The notes under the pieces are model-generated. The model saw only the letters and a list, made by a program, of their open reading frames with translations, searched no databases and was not told where the DNA came from. A stretch of 64,000 bases of DNA. Origin: Vicia villosa. Lineage: Eukaryota; Streptophyta; Magnoliopsida; Fabales; Fabaceae. The position numbers and the translations under genes were made by a program. Below are positions 11,385 through 22,000 of this stretch, one piece after another. The DNA is taken from contig NW_026705001.1 of NCBI RefSeq assembly GCF_029867415.1, positions 1,642,501-1,706,500 of the forward strand. Reading direction: 5' to 3'. Within the stretch, counting starts at the first letter, position 1, and every line of letters begins with the position of its first letter.

Positions 11385-11870
11385 AAGATCAAGTCCTTCG
11401 CCACTTCAAAAGTGCATTGCACTTATTCGTATGTTAGCATATGAAGCATCAGGTGATAGTGTGGATGACTATTGAGAATTTGTGAAACCACAACATTAAA
11501 ATGTGTTGGTAAATTTATAAGGAATGTGATCAATGTATTTGGACCATAATATTTTCGAAAGCTAACTGTTGAAGACCTCAAATGCCTCTTGCAGATGGGG
11601 GAGACATATGGCTTTCTAGGTCAATTAGAGAGCATTGATTATATGCATTGCAAATGAAAAAATTGCCTCTTTGCATAAAAAGGGCAGTACGTTCTGGGGA
11701 ATCATGGTAAGCTCACTGTTATGCTAAAAGTAGCTGCTTCACAAGACTTAAGGATTTGACACGCATTCTTTGGGATAAGGGGGTTCAAACAACGATATTA
11801 ATGTGTTGAACCAATATGATGTCTTCAATGATGTTATGCAATAAGCTCCCGAGGTCCATTATTCAGTCAA
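11385..11870 (+). pseudogene. PIF/Harbinger transposase (ALP1/HARBI1-like) relic
   Basis: Plus-strand frames retain the order of blocks known from plant Harbinger DDE nucleases. They are QKCIALIRMLAYEASGDSVDDY at about 11413, a degraded GFLGQLESIDYMHCK segment near 11610-11650 (canonical SLDCMHW), and GSNNDINVLNQYDVFNDVM at about 11780-11840. Stops and indels are frequent, so it is dead. It is unrelated in sequence to the Tourist-like MITEs listed here, although such MITEs are mobilised by this transposase class. Confidence 0.68.
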
Positions 11871-13000
11871 TAATTTATATTTGTATTAAGAATTATTGAT
11901 AGTATTATGATTTGTAACTTGGCATTTTTATTTATAGTATTAAGGATTATAAATTCATTCTAATATATAACATTTTAACTTTATTATATTTATCATATAT
12001 TTAATAGATAACAAAACTATTATAATATTATACTTATTATAAATTACCTATTACATCACTGTATTTCTTTATTAATATTAAATTTCACTATCTAAAGAAT
12101 GATTATAAAAGCATACTGTAACTTTCTATAACTTTTACGAAAATACATTTCCTAAAATAAATGTGACTTAGTTACCAAAGGATGGTGTAGTGTCTATGAA
12201 ATGCGTACACTTCCAAAATGTTAAAAGGCAATTTTGAATTTTGATAAGATAGTAGCTCTTTACCACTAAGGATGAGAACACAACCCCAAATTTGGATGAC
12301 ATGAATTTAAATGTCCCTAGAGGAAAAGTTAGCCCGACTCATTTAAAAAATAAAACCACAAACTATAAATAAGGAAAGGATCTTTTTTTATCTTCCAAAT
12401 ATACTACATTTATCAGTTCAGCCTATCTTGCAATATCAGAAAATATATTAAATTATCAGATATTACCATTTCAGTCTGCATCCTATATCCTAAAAATATG
12501 ACAGAAATCAACCATACATCTTTTTAAACATATTGATTGCATTGTGGATAGTCAAAATCATGACAACGAAATCAAAGTTTCTATCTTTAAGTTTTTTTAA
12601 AATCTAATAGTTGCCATCTCTATTAATGAAAAGCTGAAATTCAACATGAAATATTTGGGATTTTGCTTCGTGCTTCAGCCTAAAGGACCTTCAAGATAGA
12701 CATGCGTTATGGAATATGAAAAGTAAAAGCCTCTAAAATGATTTAATTCATGATAAATGGAAGATGATTGCAACATTCAATTGGGAACTCTAATAAATAA
12801 GAATATACAGTAAAATGTATCTGTACTTATTTAGCTTTAAACTTACAGGCTATATATTATTACAAGTTATTACAAGTTACAACGGAACCCCGACCTTCCC
12901 TTGACATCCGTTTTTAACAGCTTCTCTACGAGAGGGTTGGGTCCGTAACAATGTGAAGAAGTCACCTATACAAAATTTTCACGTGCTTACATGTTAACAA
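11871..13000. other. Intergenic region and 3' flank of the GH116 gene
   Basis: AT-rich, no gene. The right-hand part, including the more GC-rich stretch at about 12880-12960, is expected to hold the 3' UTR of the minus-strand GH116 gene. I found no clear AATAAA on the minus strand near 12800-12950. Confidence 0.5.
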
Positions 13001-16000
13001 TCAGCCAGCACAATTGAAAACAGAATTGCTAAAGCATTTTGTTTTTTTTGCTATCTTTCTCACACCTGTTTCGTTATGTAATCCTCCGCTAACAGGAGGT
13101 AGGTGGATTCTGTCCATGAAGTTCATTTTAGGGGCCTCAAGTACTGCCTTTGGCAGACTTAATGCATATTGCATGCCCCAAATTGCCAGTGGCCTCATAT
13201 AGATGAGGGACCGATAGTGCCCATCAATTGACAAAGCCTCTGGAGTCTGAAACCAGTATCTGTTATGGGAGAAAGGATTAGTTTCTTGATAGAGAATGAA
13301 TAACTGAATGCAATGTAAAGGTTTGCAAATTACACAATCCAAAATCTCGTATAATGTGTTTTTTATCAATCCAATCATTTGAATAAATATCTCTACCGTG
13401 TTGAGTGATAAATATGTAACCAAATAATTGAAATTTCTTGTGCGAGAAAATGCTAGTTAACTTTGAGAAACAGATGCACACAAGCATACAATATGAGTGA
13501 GGCACACCAATCTAATTGCATATTTTGTGACTGACAAATAATTATTGGTGGAGTAAGAAATCCCCCCTCCTACTAATGCACAAGAAAAAGAATGCCGGTG
13601 AACCACAAAAAATTATTGATGGTAAGGGACATAAGAAGTTACCCGTATCCATCTTCTGACCAGCCTGATAAAAATATACCCTCAGCAGTTGTGAAGGCCT
13701 CCTCCTCCATTCCTGCAAGTATCATTGTTGCAGCAACACCATAGGTCACACCTGTCCATATCTCTCGAGACTGCATACAGGTTTCATCCACCTTACCATT
13801 GGGATGCATGCCATTTACAGCACCCATCCTGCCGCCTTTAACTTTCATCACATTGAAATCATAAACCTTCCGGAGGGAACTTTTGATTTTGAAATCATCA
13901 AAAAGAGAGGGCAGCCCTGAGGATGCTGTATACCATTGCCCAGCCAATTGATCGGCTTGAATGGATTTACTGTTACCACTTGATCCACTGTCATAGTTAA
14001 AATAAGAACCATTCCACAACTTTTGTTCAAATACTGGTTTAGCCTTCAGAAACTTCCTTTTGCATGTTTCTGCAAAATCTTTGTCGCCTAGTTGAATGGC
14101 CATTGCAGCTGCAGCTTGAAGAGCAGCAAGCCAAAGACCACCACAGTAAGCACTCACACCATGGACAGTCCATGTATCATATGTTTGATCCGGGAAACCG
14201 TCATTCTCAATAAGACCATCAGCATCTCTATCAAATTGCTCCATGTACTCCATTGCAGCACGGACAGCAGGCCACACATCGACTCCAAATTGCAAATCAC
14301 CTGTTGCAGAAAAATCTCGATACACCTGAAGTACAAATTTTGGGTTCAGGTCTTTCCACTTACTAGTATCGTGAATGTTATAAGCATTCATTTCATGCCA
14401 CGGATCATGTGTCCCCAAATCATGTGGGACAGCCCCATAAACCTTACGAATTCCCCAGTTTCCCTCTGCCAGATACTTTACTTTTCTTCCATCTTCGCAC
14501 AGAACAGCTTTAGCAAACTCCCGCTGTATACTTAATTCAATACGAGGAAAGAGCTTAAGAAGCGCAAATGAAGCATAAAAGTGTACATCATATGTGCACC
14601 ACATGACATATTCCACACCTTCCAAGTACAAGAACCTTCCACCATCATCATTATCATCATCATGTTGCAGGTTTTTCATTGTTGAACAATGCAGAGTGTT
14701 AGTGGAGTTTGCTTTTCTAAGAGTAGAATCATAGGTACTGTCTGTTTCCCTTTTTCTGCAGTCTACTTTAGGTTCAGTTATTTGGGCTACTGCATTTTCT
14801 GACTCTTTCACCTGATCCTGACTATTCCTCATATTTGAAGATTGCAAAGGAGTGTCTGGCAGAAGGGTGAAAACAGCATTTATGTTTCCAGAAGATTAAA
14901 CTAACAATAAATGCTTTATATGATAAACCAGACATCTGTTGAAAATTAAACTGCAATGCAATAAGTTTATATTCATACTTACCAATCCAAATTGTTCCTC
15001 CAGCAACGAGAAAGTAGAGTTCATTAAATAATGTAAACTTGTACCTGTACAAAGAAATCTTAAATACATTGTCTATTTTCTCCTAGACTAACCAATAAAA
15101 CCCATTATAAGAAGGGCTAAATATATAGAAGATAGCTCAATATGTAGAGAAAAATATAAAGAACTCTAAGAAAAACCATAATATGATATTCTTAAAGTTA
15201 GCCTATAAAACACAATGGTTCTTCAATCAATGCAACTGACTCCACCTCCTTAGAAAGAGGCCTTTTCATTGTTGTAGAATTACCAATTTTTATAGACATG
15301 ACAAGATAGAAAAGAGCGTGCATACTCTTGTAAACGGTAAAAATAAAGTGTGTGTATTTTACCAAATCATAAAGGAAGCTGATAATTTGTTGGAATATTT
15401 TGTGAAAACATTTGATTTATGGGTCACATAAACTCAGTCTTGGAACACAGAAAATTAATTAGCATAATGAAAATGTATGAAAATTCTTCGTTTAAAACGT
15501 AAAATATGCCATCTATAGAATACAAGGTTTCTATTAAGTTCAAAATGCAATTCCTAGCAAAATATGAAACTAAAGATCAGCTAGAAAAAAGTCAAGTTTT
15601 GCTTTATGTTTTATGCAATACACCTAGATCTAAGACTAAAAGCTTCAATTTGATCCTAAATTAATAAATTGACTGGGAATAACCTGTAACACAAAAAGAA
15701 ACTGGTGATGATTAAAAAAAAAAACTTGAATTAAACTAAGAATTACCATTCTGGTAGCTTCTCATCCTTAAGAATAGGATTCTGCCATTTCTCAATCTCT
15801 TCTTCCCACCGTTTATAATCTGTTTGTAATTCAGAACACAATATAGTTTTCAAATGCTACAGAAAAAGTTGTCAAATCACTTCAGAAACATTCATATCAT
15901 GTTTTTATTTTAACTATATAAATGTGATGGAAATTCTGAAGCATGGGTACATGTAAAACAGTGAAGCATCCGCATGCCTACCCGGAACGGCCATGCATAC

Positions 16001-19000
16001 GGTACTCATTGTCGTTGATACTCTATTTATTCTCATTATTCTGTTGCAAGTGAATTTTGTAGCTTTTTCATAAATAAATAAATATAACAGTGTTTAATAA
16101 TATAAAATTCATTTATGCATTTGTCTTTTTTTACTGTTGTAACCAAAACTCGTTTTTTGATTTTTTTAAACTTATATTGTGTTGTTTTGTTGTGAAGTGA
16201 ACAATTTATTTTCTCATGTTATAATGTATAAAAAAAACTCCTGTTTTTCATTGACACCTTGATTTTTTTTAAAATTTGTGTATCTCAGTACCCCGGTATT
16301 GATAGACACCTATCCATCCTTAGAAAAGCAGGCCTCAAGAATGTCAATTTTAATTCGAATTAGACAACTTACGTGTCAATGCATCATGAGCCAAGTCCAC
16401 TGCAGCTCTATCAGAAGTCCCATAAAATTTTGTATATCTCCTGCAGTAAAAGAATTGAGCGAATTTGACTTGATAGAACAAAAATGAGAAAGCAAACACT
16501 GGATTGTAATTTTAGGCATATGCTGCATGTCTTGCAACCTTTTATTGAACAATCTATACACATAAGAACGACCCTTGCTCCTTGAAAAACATCTGAAGGG
16601 TATTAAAAGGTTTACCCATTCAAAATTAAAGAGTTATTAGTTTAAAGAGAAAACAGACTTTTATTGAACAATCTATACACATAAGAACGACCCTTGCTCC
16701 TTTAAAAACATCTGAAGGGTATTAAAAGGTTTACCCATTCAAAATAAAAGAGTTATTAGTTTAAAGAGAAAACAGAGCTTCATTTCAGGTAATGATGTAT
16801 TACTAGGATCATACAGAGAAGCATAACAAAGCAAGACAGTCAGACACAGTAAGTAGTTTTTAAAAGCAGGAGAAGGAAGAAAAAACAAATAGAAGCAATA
16901 ACTGAGGATAAAATATCAAGAGACACTAACACAATGAGTTTAGTCACTTGGATAATATCTCACTAAAGCATTGCTTTGGAGGTTATGAGGAGAAGAGAGA
17001 AGAGGCCTTTGGTAGAAAGGGAGGATATTTCCCCACCTTACAAGAGGATTTCGAAAAAAAATTCAAATCCTCTCTATTTTAGTTATACTCTCAAAATGAA
17101 AGTATTAGTCATAAGTATTTTTCTCCCCTCCCCCTCCAAAGCACTCTCCCAAACCAGATGGAGGATTCTCCTACCTTTTTCTTCCCTCCACTCAGAGACT
17201 ATCTTACCTTCCCCTCCTAACTCCCATACAAAGCCTAAAAGCATAACCACTTACCCCATACATTTCAAAAGTGACGGAGACAATGTAATGACGTAAACGA
17301 AAATTGTAAAAGTCTAAATATTATGCACACTAACTGTTTAAATCGCAACTTCGCTAAGGTTCCGCATGCCCAGTCTTAGGGGCAGGCAACCATGGCAGTT
17401 TACCTTGGGCCTCAATTTTTTTATCTAATATTAGGGATTAATATCTTGTGGAAAAAATCTCCTATTTGTGTGACTGGAAAAAAAAAATACCCTCATTTTG
17501 CTTGGAACAGTTAACTTTTATTGTTCTAACTTTTTCTCATTTATTCTTGACTAACAGGCTTTTAATTTTTATATATCTTCATCTATTGTCTTAACTTTCA
17601 GTGCTTTTGTTCTTAAGTTGATTGAAATAAAAAAGTTAAATGAAATCAATTATAATAATTTAATAAATGATTTTACAACCTATACTATTATCATTATTAC
17701 TAACAATTTCAAAAGGTCTCATTTTATAATTTTCCTTGTGCCTCATATGTGTGTTGGGTCAGCCCAGGGGTTCCGTTGATATAAGATATGAGTTTTTTTT
17801 TAAATTGAATAAATTTAAGGCTAGTTTGGTTTCACAACTTATATACAAAAATGACATCATATTGTCAGTTTCTTTTTCTCAAAGTTGAAAACTGAAAACA
17901 ACTTTTTATTGTTTTTACTGTTTCCTGCACAAGACTTTGAAAACAGAAAACAGACTTTTTATCACGACCTTTTTGTAATTAAAATTGAAAAAAATAATGA
18001 AAACGAAAAAGTCAAACAGACCCTTACCTTTGGAAAGTGCTGCCTTTGACAAACTTTACTTTAGGAGATGACCAAGCAAGACTAAATGCAACAGTACATT
18101 TTCCATGGGGTTCCACCCATGCGGAAGCTGAAACAGCAGCACATAGTGTATCTCCAGGTGATGAGGGCATGCTGGGTCCAGAAGAGAAATTTTCCCGGTC
18201 AAATTGCCCGTCCTTAATATACAACGAATTCAATTAGAACCAACCCTGTATGCTTTCCATACTAAAATAGTTTGGAAGATAATGGATATAGGTCATTATT
18301 AATATCATCTAGAAACCATAAAAACACATGTAACCAGTACCTTCACCATTTGAGACCACATTCCTTTTGCCGTTACACTACTTCTATCGGACAGCCCAAA
18401 ATTTGGTAAAACAGAAACACTAACATTCTGTGTTTCACATGCAGCAATAGCAAAGGTAACAGGAGGGTTGTCTTCTGTCCTGAAATATTCAATGACCTTA
18501 AGAATATATCCACCAAAATCATTATTCATATAGCAGTTTGAAGAGAGAAAATCCATTTTCAGCTATATGCATGCATATAAAAAAAACTTTAGCACTAAAG
18601 AACGAGATTCCTTAATTCCTTTAAAAAAATTATTGATAAATCCTAAACCCAAAAGAAAACACAAAGCAAAAATAATCTCTTCCAGAACTGTATGTTCATC
18701 TTAATCTATTTCAGGACAGTTGCCCCGGTAACACATTATCCATTTCTATTTTAACGAGATTGTTTCTCCGGTCAAAATAATAATAGAAAAGATAATTCTA
18801 GGAATAAAAAAAAAAAAAGATGCTCAAGTGTTGTGACTTTTCCGATAGAGATGACCAGTTAGTAACAACTTCAAAAAGAGGATTCTATTAGAAAAGGAAG
18901 TACAGAGGGTCAGTATATAGTATTTTTATTAAATAACTTCCTTTATCAACTAAGAAGTTAGAAAATTTATGCAATTCAGGTTGCAAAATCAAATCTAGAA

Positions 19001-22000
19001 TAGATGTTTCAGACAGTTGCAAGATGACTAATATTTAGTTAAATATCTCAGCTGCATTTGTGTTCTAGAAGTTTCTTTGTCACTTTATAGGTGACTCATA
19101 ACTGCAGTTTTGTTTTGTGGCAGAAGCAGACTCGTCCTTAACAGAGTCTCCAGAATTCACAACTATTTTTTTTATAATAATTATTGAAGATTTTTATTCC
19201 AAATCACAATGCCTTTAAATAAGCTTACAGTAGAAGAAGAGTCCTAATTAGGCTAATAACTAACTTTTCTCTAAATTTACAATCATTTAAATTTATATGA
19301 TAACATCCTATTAAATAGAAAAATCTTTTATAATCCTAAAACAAGCGGGATGATAAGCTCACAAAGCAAGTAGTTCAAGAAATGGCATATTTCTAGTTTA
19401 TATCAAACTCAGTTTGTTAATAAGGATAAACAAGAGCTCCTTTAGCCATTTCAGAACCTTCAACTCGTTGTGTTATTAAGCATTTGCAAATAACCTACAA
19501 AGAGAAATCTGCAAACCAACCGTCATATATAGCTATAAGGTTTGATTAACTTGCTTGTGATTTAGAAGTACACCGGAGATGCCATCTTCAGCTCTGTGAA
19601 TGAAAAATTAAAAAGGAATTAAAATAATTCCTCAAAGCCTATTCTATATACAAAGCAAACCAATATCAGATTTAAGAAAATTGTACATGAATGGTTCATT
19701 CACATGATCTCCTGACAAGTGAGAGTTTCCACCAATAGAATTCTGCACAAGATTAATATTGATGAATAATCATACTGCCAGTTACAAATATCTGACAAAT
19801 GAAATTAATACTTCAGACACAAATAATATCTTACCGCCCAAGTAAATAAAAGGCTGACTTTAGCTCTTTCCTTACCGGTGTTTACCAACTACAAAAGAAA
19901 CAAGTATAACTCATCAAAATCATGACAATCGATGCTTTCATGTCAAAACATAGTGAAATTTAACATTGGATATGACAAGAATTACCAACATAGGTAGGCA
20001 TTTAGACAATTTAGAGCAGGTATTAATTACAAGTCTATAAAACAAGTAATAGAGACCTGACTCTTTCTATATGTGTTGTAAATCATTCAATTCTAACAAA
20101 TATTCACCAACAATGACAAATTGTTACGAGTTCCACATCAGACAACTTGAACATATGTTTATAACTAAGTGAAGACAATCCTCACCTTACAAGCCGGTTT
20201 TGTAAGGATGAGTTAGGTCAAACTCTAATTCTATTATGGTATCAGAGTCTATCAATCAGACCACGGGCCACCCACTGTTTACATCCATGCACCACCTATA
20301 GTGTTGGACGTGAGGAGGTGTATTGGAAAAATCTCAAGTCTCACATTGGTTACAGAAAGGGCTTGAAAAGAATTTATATAGAGTGGTGCCCCTCACCTTA
20401 TAAGTCGATTTTGTAAAATTGAGTTAGGTCAACCCATAATTTTAAGAGTTTATATAGAGTGGCACCCCCTCAACTTACCGGTTTTGTAGGGATGAGTTAG
20501 GCCAAACTCAAATCTTAATACAATGTATAAAAAATAATTCTCAAAGCTCACCATACATAACATGAATATCAAATGAATATCAAGGGAAAGAGGCTTTTAT
20601 ATAGCCTATGAATCAGCAAAAATGTCATTGTAACGAATTCTATAAAACATGGAAGCTCAAATAAAATAATCATAGAGGGAGCTTTGGTCTTCCAATGGGT
20701 TTATAACAATGTAGCATGCTTCAATTTAATAAATGATCAAGAAAGAAGGATTGTGCAAAAATATTAAAAGAATGAAAGGAATTGAAGTCAACTTAAGCAA
20801 GTGATTTGTAACAATTAAACACCTTTATACAATGCATCCAACCCAATTTTTAATGAAATGGCCAAACATATCCAAGTGAGTTGCAGTTTATAAAAGAGGA
20901 GATTATGGTAGAAGCTATGCTACTTTGACATAAAGTAAGAGAAACATACAATCATGGTTTTCAATTTAAAAATCTAGGTTACCAGTCCACACTTTGTTTA
21001 AAACAATACAAGACATTTAAGAAAAACAGCTAAAAATAGTAACAGAATCAGCCATTTCATTTTATGACAGATGAATTTTAAAATAATATTAGCAGTTGAA
21101 AAAAACCACACACCGTATAGACAAAAACAGCAGCAGGCAGACTGCTTTCCCTGTAATTATGTGGTACAAAAGGGGATATCTGCCGGCATGATATTTTTAG
21201 TTCTGGGTCAGGCTCACCTAAGAATATGGGAACTTATATCAGAAAAGTATTTGTAAGTATACTAACATTTAGCAATAAAAGAACTAAAAAAATGAAGATA
21301 CCATCATAAACAGTCCAAGCTCTTGGAAACAAAGCATGGTAAGTTGAGTGCTGGCCATTAAGATTCCATCCCCATGATGATATACCCTGTTCATCAGCTT
21401 TCTTGCTAGATCTGAAACATAATATATTGAAAAATATGAGTCCATGTATAAGCATCTGGTATAAGCGTCTAGATACATGAATAAATAGTCATGGCAAGCA
21501 GAATTCAGATTTTAAGAGTAACGTGTTAACTTAGCCATTACTCTACACATGGGTGTAAAATGCACTTAGCAGTAAATTAGTCAAAACTTCGTAAAATATT
21601 GTATTATATGTCCCGACTTATTACTTAAAATATATGAGTCTCGCATGTGCAAGCATATTCTGCAAAGCCTGTAAGTATTTCCATAATCTGAAACCTACCT
21701 CCAAAATGGAGATTACAAACTTAGTAGCTCTTTCTATATAAGTCAGCAAGAAGACTATCAGAATGTAATGAAATTTATCCGTTAAATAATAGAACATGTT
21801 TGGTAGAAATAAATAGAAGATAATTTATTAATCATTATCACCCAAGAAAATGCCATATGGTAATTCTAATACCAGGGGACTAATTGGAAATATTTCCCAT
21901 TTGCCAGTATTTACTTCTTATTAGATAGGAGGGATGAGATGGGCCTACCGTAAAAAAAACTACTAAATGCTTTTTGTTAAGGTTGCTAGAGTGTACTCTC

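Noticed and set aside
14092..14535. 147-codon plus-strand frame
   Set aside because: Antisense shadow of the long GH116 exon 17.
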